Shown here: in pieces, positions 21,267-33,425 of the stretch
How the letters are laid out: the number at the start of each line of letters is the position of its first letter
Position numbering within the stretch: position 1 is the first letter of the stretch
Source of the DNA: Macrostomum hystrix
Taxonomy: Eukaryota; Platyhelminthes; Macrostomidae
DNA length: 64,000 bases
Assembly: GCA_950097015.1 (NCBI GenBank)
Contig: CATNEN010000032.1
Coordinates: forward strand, 2,795,546 to 2,859,545
Reading direction: 5' to 3'
Made by a program: the position numbers and the translations under genes
Notes under the pieces: generated by a model
What the model was told of the DNA's origin: nothing
The model's input: only the letters and a program-made list of their open reading frames with translations
The model's database searches: none

Positions 21267-23790
21267 AAATTCAAATGCAGAACCGATTAAACGCAAGCAA
21301 GTGCAGAAAATGTCACAAGAATTGTCGAATGGTCAACTGGCACGGCCCTTCGGCTCGCGTGGCCAATGGTAGAGCAAGTCCACTTCTAACCAAACCGAAT
21401 TCGCAACAGCCATTGCGATAGTATAACCATACTTGATCAGGATCAGGATCAGAATCACCCTAAAAGCTAGATTTTTATCTCAAGAATTATGTCTCCGTTG
21501 CTGCTCCTGTTGCTGCTGCTGCCATCAGTGGCTCCGCTGATTGCGCGCGATCGCCAGTACATCCTCGTATTGGACGCCGGCAGCACCGGAACTCGCATCA
21601 ACGTGTTCGCGTTCCGCTCTGACCTCAACCACTCCACCGGGCTGCGCATCGAGAGCCTTGAGGAGGAGAAAGTCAACCCGGGCCTGTCCGCATTTGCGAA
21701 CGCGCTGTCGCGCCTGCGCCAGAACCTCAAGCCGCTGTTGGACTTCGCCGCAGCTAAGGTGCCGGCAGAATACCACTCCCAGACTGCCGCCATTGTGCGG
21801 GCTACGGCCGGACTGCGTCTGCTGACACTCGACCAGCGAGATCGCGTCATCCGCGCTGTCGCCGAGGTTCTCCGCCGCTCCACCTTCAAAGTGCCAGACA
21901 GTGACCGGCGCGCGGTGCGCGTCATCAGCGGCCAGGAGGAGGCCGAGTACGGCTGGGTGGCCGTCAACTTTCTTATGGACTCCTTCGACAAGCCCGGCGG
22001 CGACACCTATGGCATGCTGGACTTGGGCGGTGGCTCCACGCAGATCACATTTGTACCGAAGGCTGACGATACGGCCGACTCCTACCGAGTGGTGTTTAAA
22101 ACGGTGCGCGGCAGGTCTTATTCTCTGCACGAGCACAGCTACCTGGGCTTGGGCATGTCGCAGGCCTCTCTGTACATGTTCGGCCACAACAGCAGCGTGG
22201 AGGCTTCGCTGCCGTTGTACACGTCACCGTGTCTCAACCCGGACTTTCGCGCCGAATTCAGCTTCGGCACCGTCTCGATCAACGTCTCCGGAGAGGCCGG
22301 AGTTGCCAGTTCCGATCGGCACCGGCTGTGCTCGGACATCGCCCGCATTCCGCTGCGCATTGTGCCAGTGCACCAGCCGCCGGGCGTCAAGGTCGCCAGA
22401 TTCGTGGCTGTCAGCTCATTTTACTACACGGCTGCCACGCTGAGTAAAGGGGGCTATTTGACAAACAGCATACCTGGCAATGCTAGGATTAGTGACCTGG
22501 CTTCGGCAGCTGAGAGGGTGTGCCTCAATCCTCCAGTGGTGGGAAAGTACGAGCCATACCTGTGCATGAACACTCTGTACATTGTTACTCTGCTGCGCGA
22601 GGGCTACCGATTTGAGGCCAACCAGAGCCTTTTACTCACTGACAGCATCAGGGGCTACTCGGCCAGCTGGCCGCTGGGCATCGCCATTCATCAGCTGACC
22701 TGCCATGACCGCAACAGCCTGGCCTGCCTGGGCAGCTCCGCTCAGCCCAGTGTTTTGGCTGTCCAGCTGTTGCAGCCGGTGACGCTGCTGCTGTCGCTGG
22801 CGACGCTGCTACCCAGACTGTTCTGATTGGAGGGCAGATTTGCGCCATAAAATCACTCTTCGGCTTTATTTAATGTGAAACCCATATTAGGCATAAAAAC
22901 TAAACTCTTGTCAGCAAACATCAGACTCCTGGATTTTCCTACAAACACTTAAAAACCAGAAAAATACTTTCGAACGACGACGAACGTCGAACGATGAACG
23001 TGAGTTTCGTAGCTTTAATGCAAAATTAAAGCATCATTAAGCAAATATAGAACTTAAAAACACAGACACTCTTTGAACTACTAAATCAGACTTTTGAACT
23101 TTTAGATTCATTTTTATTTCTGTTTTTATAATGAGATTTTCCTTCAGAATTTCCGGCAGAGAGACCTGACTTCATTTGCATTTTCCTACGGTCCAATGGT
23201 TCTGGAGTGAGCAGTTTTCAATTCGCCTGACAGATTCAGAGATTGCACAAGAATTCAATCAATCAACCAATCAGTGCATGACTTGATCAATTCATCAAGC
23301 CGGTCGATCTCCGAGGGATTTTAGACCCCAGCAGCTACTTTGGGTAAGTAAAAGTTCGACAGTAGGGGCCCGGCCGGACTTGCTACATCTGCTGCGAGAT
23401 TTCCTTCGCATGAAGAGGAAAATGTCACGGACTTTCGGGTGCGGCAGCAGTTGCTACCCAAGTCGGGTGAATGGGGAGATGCTGCAGGTCAGCTGTCTGG
23501 GCAACTGCGCGCTGTTGTGAACGGACACGGGTGCTGCGAATGTAAGACTGTAGAGGAATTCAGTCAAATAAAGTAGGATCTGGGGGTGGGGTCACAGTCA
23601 CTTCTCTAGGACTACAGTCGAATCTGTATCATTTTGGAGGTTTTCAGCTTTTCAGCTATACCGAAGTTCAGTCTCCATGGAAAACTGCTTTCAATTAATC
23701 TACTGGCAACAATGTCAGCCACACGGTACCTCTACTTCGTCAAAGTCATCTTGCTTGCCTGTCTTTCCTGACTCGATCGCCAGTTCTTAA
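21267..23790 (+). repeat. Segmental duplication, copy 1 (ENTPD locus)
   Basis: From AAATTCAAATGCAGAACC at 21267 to about CAGTTCTT at 23790, this block is repeated in the same orientation at 37198-39420 with about 1-2% divergence in most parts. Copy 1 has an extra stretch of about 300 bp (roughly 23318-23610) downstream of the gene that is missing from copy 2. Confidence 0.9.
21489..22826 (+). CDS. Ectonucleoside triphosphate diphosphohydrolase, ENTPD5/6-like, copy 1
   Basis: An intronless 445-residue frame from the ATG at 21489. GDA1/CD39 enzymes hydrolyse nucleoside di- and triphosphates; ENTPD5/6 types act on UDP/GDP in the ER and Golgi lumen or after secretion. The apyrase-conserved regions are visible in order: VLDAGSTGTRINVF, RATAGLRLL, ISGQEEAEYGW, LDLGGGSTQITF and a C-terminal SASWPLGIA. 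The YLGLGMSQASL stretch resembles the YLGFG segment of ENTPD5/6. The N-terminus is a leucine-rich signal peptide (MSPLLLLLLLLPS). The last ~20 residues are hydrophobic (VTLLLSLATLLP), like a GPI signal or a tail anchor. The single-exon structure suggests a retrocopy origin or intron loss. A second, shorter-ended copy lies at 37420. Confidence 0.9.
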   Translation: MSPLLLLLLLLPSVAPLIARDRQYILVLDAGSTGTRINVFAFRSDLNHSTGLRIESLEEEKVNPGLSAFANALSRLRQNLKPLLDFAAAKVPAEYHSQTAAIVRATAGLRLLTLDQRDRVIRAVAEVLRRSTFKVPDSDRRAVRVISGQEEAEYGWVAVNFLMDSFDKPGGDTYGMLDLGGGSTQITFVPKADDTADSYRVVFKTVRGRSYSLHEHSYLGLGMSQASLYMFGHNSSVEASLPLYTSPCLNPDFRAEFSFGTVSINVSGEAGVASSDRHRLCSDIARIPLRIVPVHQPPGVKVARFVAVSSFYYTAATLSKGGYLTNSIPGNARISDLASAAERVCLNPPVVGKYEPYLCMNTLYIVTLLREGYRFEANQSLLLTDSIRGYSASWPLGIAIHQLTCHDRNSLACLGSSAQPSVLAVQLLQPVTLLLSLATLLPRLF

Positions 23791-23907
23791 ATTTCATTCT
23801 CTTTTTCAATTTTATATATATATATGACTTTTCATTTCATGACTTTTCATATATATATATATGTCAATTCTTAGCGAGATGGAACACTTGAATGTTCTTA
23901 GCATTTG
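22827..23907. other. 3' flank of ENTPD copy 1
   Basis: No gene was recognised. Most of it is shared with the 3' flank of copy 2. A short TA-rich microsatellite lies near 23815-23860, just before the BEL element's LTR fragment. Confidence 0.5.
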
Positions 23908-24045
23908 TTTCTCTCTTAAGTTAAGCCTCTAAATTAAGTCCTCTGGACCCTTAATAAACGTGAGCTGTAGTAAGGCGCAGGTGGAGAGAGTTTTACTCAG
24001 CAGTCAAACCACACGACAACACTCTTGTGACTTCATTCAACTACA
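23908..24045 (+). repeat. BEL 5' LTR, U3-less remnant
   Basis: This segment matches only the last ~144 bp of the 3' LTR, from TTTCTCTCTTAAG to CATTCAACTACA. The U3 part, including the expected TGTGGCGG start, is missing. Sequence upstream belongs to the ENTPD flank. Confidence 0.8.
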
Positions 24046-24493
24046 TGGCACCCGAACTGTGAATTATTAACTTTGAGTCTTCAATTTGACAAACCGCGCT
24101 TTAAGCTACAGGACACCGGACCGGACTACCGCATAGATTCCTGCCTGAGGCTCATCTGAACTTCTATCAACGTGGCATCTATTCATCGAGCTGCACGGCT
24201 TTGTTGAGTTGTTGAGACATTCACATTTTGTTTTCGTCATTGCTTGTTGCTTATCGCAAGGCAGTATATTTTAGCTGCTACAGTACCTTCTTTAGAGCCT
24301 CTATCGATAGTCACTTATCGCAAATATCTACTGTTAGCGCCTTTTCTGATTTTAATCGGCGTTTTCTGTTGCACTGCGCACCGCTTCTGTTCCTCGACGT
24401 TCCTGTTTGCATGCCATCTGTTTCCTTCTTTGCTCTTTCCTTCGCCATCTAATCTTTCCTCGCTGTCTGTTTCTCTCTTGGACACAGTCTTCA

Positions 24494-26205
24494 ATGGAGG
24501 AGATAAAGAAGGACCGTGCTGTGCTGCGCCGTTCAGCGGCAATGTTAGTGGAGAGAGTTCAAGCAGTTCTGGACGGTGCTGAGAAGTCTGTTGACGAGTT
24601 GGTAGGCTTGATGCGGTTACTAAAGACAAAGAAGGCTGAGCTGGAGAAGCTGGACAAACAACTCCTACGCGAGTTAGTCACGGAAGATGGAGAACCTGCG
24701 GACAAGCTACAAGAGGAGACGGAGAAGTGCGACGAGTATGCGCTAAAGCTAGAGAAGGCAGTGGCAGGCTTAGAACGAATTCGAGAGAGGAGATTGACTG
24801 TGTTGGCTAGCCCATCGGCTTCGTCTAGCTCTGGAACTTCAGAGAGTCCTGCTCAGATCGGGGCACAAGGGCGTGCGTGGACAGCCGATCGTAAATCACA
24901 ATGCACCGTAAAACTGCCTAAGCTTAGTCTACCCACCTTCGATGGTAGTGACTCTACACAATGGCCGAATTTCAGCTCACAATTCAATTCCTCAATTCAT
25001 CAGAATGTGAATCTATCCGACGTTGAGAAGTTTGCTTATCTGCAAAGCTGTTTGAAAGGCGAAGCGAAACGATCGCATTGAGAACCATAAACTCACAGCT
25101 GGTGACTACCACAACGCCTGGGAGATGCTGGTAGACAGATACGGATCTACAGACCATCTGGTTCAACACTTCATGAAGAAACTCGAGACGATTCGATGTG
25201 TGTCAGATTCCACAGCAGCTCTTCTAGCCTTCTTGGACACAGTGAGGTCCAGTGTTCGAGCACTCCAGACACTAGGTGTGAGCACGGATAATTACGAAGT
25301 GCTACTGCTGCCGAATTTAGAATCCAAGCTTCCCAATTATATCCGAGCAGATGTTGTGCGGTCGATGTTGACGAAAGCCTATAGAGGGAAGCATAACCTG
25401 GAAAGCTTCTTAGAAGCACTTGACAGCGAGATCAAGCTGCGAGAACGCTGCGCACTGAGTTCAAGCAAGTCAGGTGATCCGTCTCGCCAGACACCGGAGA
25501 TCCGAAGCTCAGTAGCTGGAACTCAAAAGAGTTTTACACTGCCCGGATCCGCCTCCATCATCGTTTGTCACACACCACCCGATAGCGAAGGAGCAGCATA
25601 AGGCTCCCAAGAATGCGCAAGCGAACACTGTGGCGTGCACGTACTGTCGACAGAGTCACTACTCCGAATCCTGCATGTTGGTACCTACTGCAAAAGAACG
25701 AATGGAGATACTGAAAAAGGAGAGACGGTGCTTCTGCTGCCTGCGCGCTAATCACCCCGCCAGTCTGTGCAAATCGAAGAGAGCATGTCGCCACTGCGGA
25801 AAAATGCACCATCCGAGCATCTGTCTGGCACTTCACTCAGGTGATGGCGAAACCACAATGAAAAGCAAAGCCAAGGCCGAATCTATTGTCCAAGAAAAAG
25901 CAACAGCTTCTCCAAACGGCGGTAACGCGACGGTGGCCGTGCCGTCCAATAATACTACAGTTTCTACCGGCCAGTCGTTCGTTGTGCACGCCAATCCAGC
26001 CGTGATCATGCCGACTGCAAAGTGCATCATTGTGAGTTCTGATGGCAAAACCGAAGTGCTAGTACGTGCTTTATTCGACACCGCCAGCAATAAAACCTAC
26101 ATTAGACAAAACTTAAGCCGACAGTTAGGCTTCGTGGCAGAAGCAACAGAAGTGTTGCGCGTGAATACATTTGGATCAAGCAGCACCGAGTTTACATCGA
26201 GTACA
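24494..26205 (+). pseudogene. BEL gag and protease, frameshifted
   Basis: Starts at the ATG 24494 (ATGGAGGAGATAAAG). A coiled-coil, Lys/Glu-rich N-terminal part is followed by the gag-like LPKLSLPTFDGSDSTQWPNF segment. The frame then breaks near 25072 and resumes (about 25085-25600). After another break near 25590 it shows cysteine/histidine-rich knuckles (CFCCLRANHPASLC, CRHCGKMHHPSICL) and a protease-like ALFDTASNKTYI site. A further break lies near 26190. It is not expected to give an intact polyprotein. Confidence 0.8.
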
Positions 26206-29200
26206 TAAAGTTTCGCATACGCCGCGCATTCGAATCCGACGGTGATTATGTCACTCTAAAAGGCTACACAACGCCTCGGATTTGCGAGCCGCAGGCATCC
26301 GTAAATCTAGATGCACATCCAGAACTTCAGCATCTTGATTTAGCCGATCCATTCGATCTCCGAGATGCTAAAGAGCCTATCTCCATTCTAATCGGTGCGG
26401 ACACCTTCTACGATCTGGTCAACGGTGACGTCGTTAGGACTGTGAGCGGTAAAGGACCAGTCGCCGTAAAAATCAAACTCGGCTACCTAGTGAGCGGCAG
26501 ATTGAGCATTTCGGACACGACCGGTGACTCTTCGATGGCATGCACTATGCACTGCGCTGGTGAATCCCTAATGATTGGGATGCTCAGAGAATCGGTGGAA
26601 AACGACGCGAACGAGCACAGCGCTGCGTCGTCACTAACGCGAGACTTTCCACCAAAGCTCGAATTTCGAAGTGGACGCTATTCTATCGGTCTACCATTCA
26701 AAGAGGGGTATCGAGAAGCCCTCTCCGACAATTTCAATCTAGCCTACCGACGTCTGAAGACAACAGCTGAAAAACTACGAAAGACTGGACATCTAGACGA
26801 GTACGACAAAATCCTGCAAAAACAACTCAGACAAGGGGTCATTGAGCCCGTGCCGAAAGATGAGGATCCGCAAACAATCAAGCACTACCTTTCTCATCTA
26901 CCGGTTTTCAAGGAGGAAGCTCCACAGCACGACTTCGAATCGTGTTTGATGCAAGTGCAAAGACATCGATGGGCTATTCGCTAAACGAAGTACTTAATCA
27001 GGGACCATGTCGCCTACCATCGGTCTTCTCGCTACTGCTGCGGTTTAGGACTCATCCGATTGCAGTGATCGCCGATGTCGAGAAAGCCTTCCTGCAAAAA
27101 AAATCCAAGAGCCGGACCGCGACGCGGTGCGCTTCTTGTGGCTAACACGGCCTGTCGAGAAAGAATCGAACGTTCTCATTCTACGTTATGTCCGTCTTGT
27201 GTTCGGCTTAGTGTGCAGCCGAGCAATCCTGCAAGAGGTGCTTCTGTATTACCTTCGAAACACGAAGCAAGCTTCATTCAAGATGCGCGAACAGCTGGCG
27301 CGCGATACGTACGTAGACAATCTGGTAACCGGAGCACCCTCCGTCAGCTCAGCGATTGAAGTTTACGTGCGGACTCGAGCAATCTTCCAAGAAGCCTCCA
27401 TGAACATGCGGGGATGGATTTTGAACTCTATGGAACTCAACGAAATGTTCAGCGCAGACGGTACGGGAGCTCAGCCCTCGACCACTGTCAAAGTACTCGG
27501 CATGCTGTGGAATCCTCATAAGGACACATTCGAACTCTCAATTCGCGATCATCCGACAGTGAAACTCAAAGAAGAAGGAGTAGAACTTACGAAGCGAACG
27601 ACACTGTCTGCCTTCTCCAAGACATTCGACCCTCTGGGGCTGCTCAGTCCACTTCTAACGCGACCAAGATTGCTGTTTCAACAAAGCTGCCGTCTGAACG
27701 TAGAATGGGACGCTGCGCTTCTAGAACCACTAAAGAGTCAATGGAGCGAGTGCCTCAATGAGTTGACAGACTGGACATGTCGCATCGATAGACCAGTTTC
27801 AGCTTTCAGTTCAGCCTCTAAAGATATCCATGGCTTCTGCGACGCCTCACAGGTAGCGTATGCCGCCTGCGTCTACCTACGATCTACGTCCGAATCAGGA
27901 GATGTTCGAGTATTCCTAGTGGCAGCCAAATCTCGCGTTGCACCAGTTGCAGAGACTACGATTCCGCGGTTGGAGCTGATGGCAGCCAAGGAACTCGCTA
28001 AACTGATCCACGAGGTTCGAAGAGAGTTCCCCGAAGTCCCTGTGACCTGTTGGAGCGACAGTATGGACTCACTGTGGTGGATAAAATCAGTGCACAAAGT
28101 CTGCAAAGCTTTTATTGAGAACAGAGTAACGTTCATCCGAACGACAGTTCCACCGGAGCAATGGAGACACTGTCCCGGAAAGGACAACCCGGCGGACATT
28201 GCGACCCGACCAGTCGACCCGGGAGCATTTGATGGTCGATCAGCATGGTTTCGTGGGCCTTCGTGGCTGAAAACCAACTTTTCAACATGGCCCTCCAGCT
28301 AAAGTTCAATGATAAGTCGAGCAGCGAAAATGGCGTCTATGCAACGGTAACAAGCAATGCTCTCCTGAGTCAAAGTAGGCACATTGATAACATCATTGAG
28401 CTACAGAGGTTCAGCACACTGGAAAAGTTTCTCCGTGTCACTGCGTGGGTCCTCCGCGCAGTCCAAATGTTGAAATCTCGAACACGATTTCTGGCCAGTT
28501 CTCTTACCTCCGAGGAACTACAGGCAGCCGAACACCTCTGGGTTTGCTCTCTGCAGGCAGAGTCCTTTACTACTGAGATTAAATGCATCACGTATCAGAC
28601 TGCTAAGACACCGTTGCATCAGAATCTGCGCTTGTTTATAGACCAGGATAACGTCCTACGCTGCACTGGACGTCTAGGAGAGTCCGATCTTTCGCCAGAC
28701 CGTAAGTCACCTATTCTGTGCCCGACAGACGACAACTTTCAACGGCTGCTTTTCAGATATGCTCACAGAAAAGTAGCCCACGGAGGGGTAACGGCCACAT
28801 TGGTACAGATTCGCGAGAAGTATTGGATGCTGAAGGCGCGACAGAAAAATCGGTGCTTAGACGGTGTAACATATGCATTAGGCTGCAAGGTTTGCCATAC
28901 AAAGTTCGACAGCAGTCTCAGTTACCGTCTTTTCGAATCGAGTCGCTCAGAGCATTTCAACACGTTGGCCTCGACTACTGCGGTCCACTACTCTACCGCA
29001 GGGGGGAGGGTGACGGCCAGCACAAAGCCTATATTCTGTTATTCGTGTGTACCAGTACCAGAGCAGTCCACCTTGAAGTGGTGTCAGACTTGACCACTCA
29101 GTCATTTCTACAAAGCCTTCGCCGTTTCTGTGCTCGCCGTGGAATACCCTCCAGTATTTCCGACAACTTTAAGACGTTCCACGCTGCAGCGCGTCTGCTT

Positions 29201-29869
29201 GATACCCGACCAGCACCACTACAGACTACAGATGGTCAAGAGTTCCTGACAACCAAGAGAATCAGCTGGTCATTCATTCCAGAGAGAGCCCCATGGATGG
29301 GAGGGTTCTACGAGCGTCTAGTAGGCGTTGTGAAAGCAGCACTCAAGAAGACCATTGGCAAGGCATTCCTGACTCTGGAAGAATTATCGACAGTGGCGTG
29401 TGAGATGGAAGCTGTTGTCAACTCACGCCCGCTGGGCTTTGTCGCGTCCGAAACTCATTCAGAAGTGATCACCCCGAGCCACTTTCTCGTGCTCAACCGG
29501 CCAACTAACGATCCAGAGGCTACTTCTGAGACGTTGACAATATTGCCACTGCCAGAGAGATTGAGGGGAGTTCGGCAGACACTCAACAAATTCTGGCGAG
29601 AATTCAAGAATGAATACGTCCTAGCTCTGCGCGAGCGCTCAATTAGAGAAAGTCGAACGTCTACTCGCGAAGTCATGGTCGGTGACGTTGTGTTGGTCAT
29701 GGACTCCGGCGTGCCGAGGCTGCAGTGGAAGTTAGCTGTTGTGGAAGCGGTTCACCATGGTCGAGATGGTTTGGCGAGATCATGTCTTCTCCGGTTAGCG
29801 AATCCACAGCGTCGTTTCTCATCTCATTTTCGTCGTCCGGTTGCATTGCTGGTTCCTCTTGAAGTCTAA
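26206..29869 (+). pseudogene. BEL pol: RT, RNase H and integrase, frameshifted
   Basis: RT motifs lie in successive frames between about 26700 and 27400 (RIVFDAS split by a shift at 26935; DTYVDNLVTG in the palm). An RNase-H-like region (HGFCDASQVAYAACVYL, TIPRLELMAAKELA) ends near 28302. The zinc-finger side of the integrase is in the frame 28245-29093. The catalytic core is in the frame ending at 29869 (VGLDYCGP, SDNFKTF, WMGGFYERLVG). Shifts at A-rich runs near 27100 and 28845 show replication-slippage-type decay. Confidence 0.85.
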
Positions 29870-30384
29870 GCGCGCGCCGTCTCGCTCTTTCTCGTCTTGT
29901 CTATCACGTTTTTTTGTTCTTTGTTCATTTCCCTCTAGTGCTTCTTTTCCTGCGTGCCGCTCTTTGTTTTTATTGGGAAGCTCAAGTTGGCGATCTTATA
30001 TTCACGTCTATATTTATGTTTGTTGTTATTCTGGAAAAGGCTCTTTAAACCGTGACTCAATATTGCTTTTCAGTTTTCAGTGTCCTTTTTCTTGAGAGCT
30101 AAAAGTTTTCTCTTTTGGTGTTGGTTATACAGTATCCTATTCCGTTGCGCCTTTTGGCTACACTATTATCTTGTTTTGTTTGTTCTGTGCACGAGTCCAA
30201 AACTTCGCGGCTTCGACTCCTCCTGCGTAGGCTTGTACTATTCCATTCACTTTGTCTTTAAGCTGATAATCTCTACGTATACTCCCGATGCTATGATTTC
30301 TCGAACAGTTACTTCACTCGCTCGTGTGCATTATCCCTTTCCTTTTTTGAGCCAGTGACTCGTGCATCGGTCACTGGCGGGGAG

Positions 30385-30717
30385 TGTGGCGGAAAGTGCA
30401 AATTTCGATGTCTGTATGCTACATTTACTTGTTATTTAATGTCTATTTTCTTCACTAAATTCAGCTTGAATTCTCAGACCATTATCTAATGTACGCTTAT
30501 GTTTTCTTCGCTGCACCGCTCTAACTTACGTGCATGGACTCGTCTCGCCTCCCCCCTCCCAATGTGCGTGCGATTTCTCTCTTAAGTTAAGCCTCTCAAT
30601 TCAGTCCTCTGGACCCTTAATAAACGTGAGCTGTAGCTTAATAAAGGCGCAGGTGGAGAGATTTTTACTCAGCAGTCAAACCACGCGACAACACTGTTGT
30701 GACTTCATTCAACTACA
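30385..30717 (+). repeat. BEL 3' LTR
   Basis: 333 bp, beginning TGTGGCGGAAAGTGC directly after the purine tract GGCGGGGAG and ending CAACTACA. It contains AATAAA within CCTTAATAAACGTGAGC, probably the polyadenylation signal of the R region. The ~20-bp satellite starts immediately after it. Confidence 0.8.
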
Positions 30718-31370
30718 GGGATAACATGATTTATAAACGGGCTTGCATTAAATATCGAGGGGAGGCAAGTGTTATCCAGGGTAAAGCGGGAATTATCGAA
30801 GGGGAAGCATAAATCATCAAAGGGAAAGCATGAATTATCGATGGGGGCATGATATATTGAGACGGTATCATTTTCTAAAGCGGTAGCATGATTTTACAAG
30901 GGTTTACATGATTAGTTAAGGGTGTAGCATAAATTTCTTACGGGCAGCATAAGTTATCGAGAAAACAGCAATTGTTAGTGAGGGAACTTCATCAAATGTT
31001 GAGACACGATGCTGGCACGATTTATCGTGGAATTAGCATAAATAATCGAGGGGTAGCAAGCTTTGTCGAGAGGGTAGTATGCTTTGTCGAGGGATAGCAT
31101 GATATATCAAAGGGGTAGCATGATTTCTCGAAGAGATATCGAGGAGAGGGCATGACATATCGAGACGGTAGCATGAATTTTCGAGTGGAAGCATGAATTA
31201 TCGAGGGTGAAAAACGAATAACCGAGGGGAAGCATTAATTATCCGCCGTTAGCATGTATTAACGAGGGGGAGCCTGAATTATCAAGCGGAAGGGATAAAT
31301 TGAAGGGGTAGCATAAACTATCGATGGGGTAGCAAGTTTTGTCTTAGGGATAGCATGATACGAAGGTATC
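30718..31370 (+). repeat. Degenerate ~20-bp satellite, block 1
   Basis: Repeating words such as GGGGTAGCATGA, GGAAGCATGAATTATCGA and TATCGAGGGG occur every 18-21 bp with much variation. The same satellite forms blocks at 36720-37190, 41400-42380 and 44240-44460 (same strand sense), and reads in reverse complement at about 32745-32960. Confidence 0.85.
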
Positions 31371-31559
31371 ACCTGTTAAACCAGCCGTACCTGATCACGC
31401 TCAGGTACACGAACGCTGCGGACTGGCCGCATGCCCTGTTAAGGTCAAAGGGTGACACCTTTCCCTCCAGCCAGGGCTAGAGGTACCCAGTTCGAATGGG
31501 AAGCTTCACGGCGGTGAGTCACCTGCTGCATAGCCATAGCATTTCTTTTCTCTGCAAGT

Positions 31560-32745
31560 AGCTGCTTCCGTCCGATCACTAGGTGGGTTGTGCCATACAA
31601 CCCTGACCTGCTGCTCCAGTTCGCGTCCCATTTGAACGTTGAAGTTTGCAACACTGTCAAGTCTGTCAAGTACGTGATCAAGTACTTGATGAAGAATGGC
31701 GAAATGGCTGTTTTCAAAGTCGCCGCCACGGCAGAAGCTGCTGAATCTCAGCCGAGTGCTCCTCCTGAGAGGCAGGCGAAGTCACGTGATGAAATCTCGG
31801 AGTACTTATCTGCACGCTACATTGGCCCGATGGAAGCTGTAGACACCATTCTGGCCTTTGAGGTATAATAATTGCTCTGCTGTGATGTAGCCGTACTTTT
31901 AGCACTGCATTTAGTCTTGGCAGCAACTCTGATGCTCAAATATCCTCACCTTTGCCCAGGTTCACAACAGGTTCCCGGCGGTCATCCGACTCTGTGTGCA
32001 CAAGTCGGAAGAGCAGCTTGTGAACTTTAGCGAGCAGACCGCGGGCGCCAATGTCGGAGGACATCCCGGCGTGAAGCGCAACACCAACATTGCGCGGATG
32101 AACACGGTCAGTCCCAGAGCTGGTGACCTGTTCTACCTGCGACTGTTGCTCCTGCACGTGCGGGGACCGACTAGCTTTGAGTCGCTGCAGACCGTGGCCG
32201 GCGTGCTTCGTGCCAGCGCCAAGGCCGCCTGCATGGCTCTCGGCCTGCTGCAGCGCGATGAGCGCCTGGCATCGCTGTATGATTGAAGCTGTCCCGAGCC
32301 TAATGCCGCGAGCTCTAAGTCACCGGCTGGCTGTCGTCCTCATCTGGGGCGAGCCAGACGACGGCGCTGATCTGTGGAGCAGCTTTGCAGCGGATCTTTG
32401 CGAAGACCTGCGCTTCCACCACCCGGACCTGAGCGCCGAGGAAGTCAGCGACCTGACTCTGTGGGTGCTGCAGAGCATGCTGACGTCCATGGGCGGCCGC
32501 AGTCGGGCCGCTGCAGTTTGACACGGTCGAACAGGTGAAGATCACCGAGACGCGGCTGCCAATGCTCACGGCCGATGGCCACCTACGAGGCTGTGACTGC
32601 GGATCTTGTCGCTGGCTCGGGCGGCCTGCATTTCCTTGACGCTCGTGCAGGCACTGGCAAGACCTTCTGCTGGAGGTTTTGCTGGCGTTTGTGCGGAGTC
32701 GAGGGCAAGCCGCCCTGGCTGTTGCGTCATCTCTTTATGTCATTC
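31560..32745 (+). pseudogene. Helitron Rep/helicase fragment
   Basis: The first part reads RWVVPYNPDLLLQF, NVEVCNTVKSVKYVIKYLMK (the tyrosine pair of the Rep nuclease motif) and SARYIGPMEA, typical of Helitron rolling-circle transposases. A 97-bp GT-AG intron (31863-31959) joins it in phase to a segment with VHNRFPAVIRL, then ARMNTVSPRAGDLFYLRL and LLLLHVRGPTSFESL. After a frameshift near 32258 come LWSSFAADLCEDL and a Walker-A-like ARAGTGKTF. The frame breaks again and ends near ALAVASS at about 32740. The N-terminal zinc finger and the rest of the helicase are absent and an internal piece seems deleted, so it is a dead fragment. Confidence 0.75.
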
Positions 32746-33425
32746 ATGCTATCCATGCTATCATGCTATCATGCTATCCCCTCAATAAATCATTTAATCC
32801 TCTTTTAAAATGTGCTTTGCCCTCAAAGAATTATGTTATTTATAGGAAATCTCATGCTATATCTTAAAGAAATCGTGATATTCCCTGGATATCTAATGCT
32901 ATTCTCCACCAATTCCACGCCGTTTTCTTGATATCTCATGTATGCTATCCTTTGATATCTGGCGCAAATATTCTTAAGTTTCATGTTTTCCTTAGAAAAA
33001 TTTTTTTCATTAATTATGTACATTTTATGTACGCATAATTTTGCAGCAAAAATTTTACGATTGCAGCAATGCTCAAAACAAATTTCTCTAGTTTTGAATA
33101 TAAAAGGCGCTAACACGTACGCATGCTAAAAGAGTCTTCATTTAGTTTTGAATCGAATAACGCTTGAAGCGAATGCTCGTTAAAACGTGAACATTTAAAA
33201 GGAATAACGCTTCTAACTGTGCTCAACATATTTTCTTCTACACTTGTAGTTCTGAATCTGATAAAACTAAAAAAAGCAATGCTAAAAAATCATTCCTTAG
33301 TTTTAGTATCGAATAGCACTTGCTCCTACACTCGAAAAATCGTATATTCCTTTCTTACAGCGAGAAGAGTAATAATATAGCTAAAACTATTTACTTTAAC
33401 AGTAGCTAATCACAAGCGCTTACTA

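Larger units (their letters stand above)
23908..30717 (+). mobile_element. BEL/Pao-type LTR retrotransposon, decayed
   Basis: A plus-strand element of about 6.8 kb. It has a truncated 5' LTR (23908-24045), then a PBS-like TGGCACCCGAAC immediately after, gag, protease, RT-RNase H and integrase, then a purine tract GGCGGGGAG and the 3' LTR (30385-30717). Domain order and sequence features are of BEL/Pao. At least six frameshifts break the coding region, at about 25072, 25590, 26190, 26935, 27096-27103 (an A run), 28290 and 28845 (an A run). The LTR ends differ by several substitutions and a 6-bp indel over 140 bp, so it is older than the Gypsy element in this window. Confidence 0.9.

Noticed and set aside
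21525-22187. 220-codon minus-strand open frame opposite ENTPD copy 1 (and its counterpart at 37456-38118)
   Set aside because: It is present in both copies only because they are recent duplicates; it is an antisense shadow of a GC-rich exon.
27310-27345. YVDN instead of YVDD in the RT of the first BEL element taken as a mutated active site
   Set aside because: The second, unrelated BEL fragment also has MDN at this place, so it is probably a lineage feature rather than damage.
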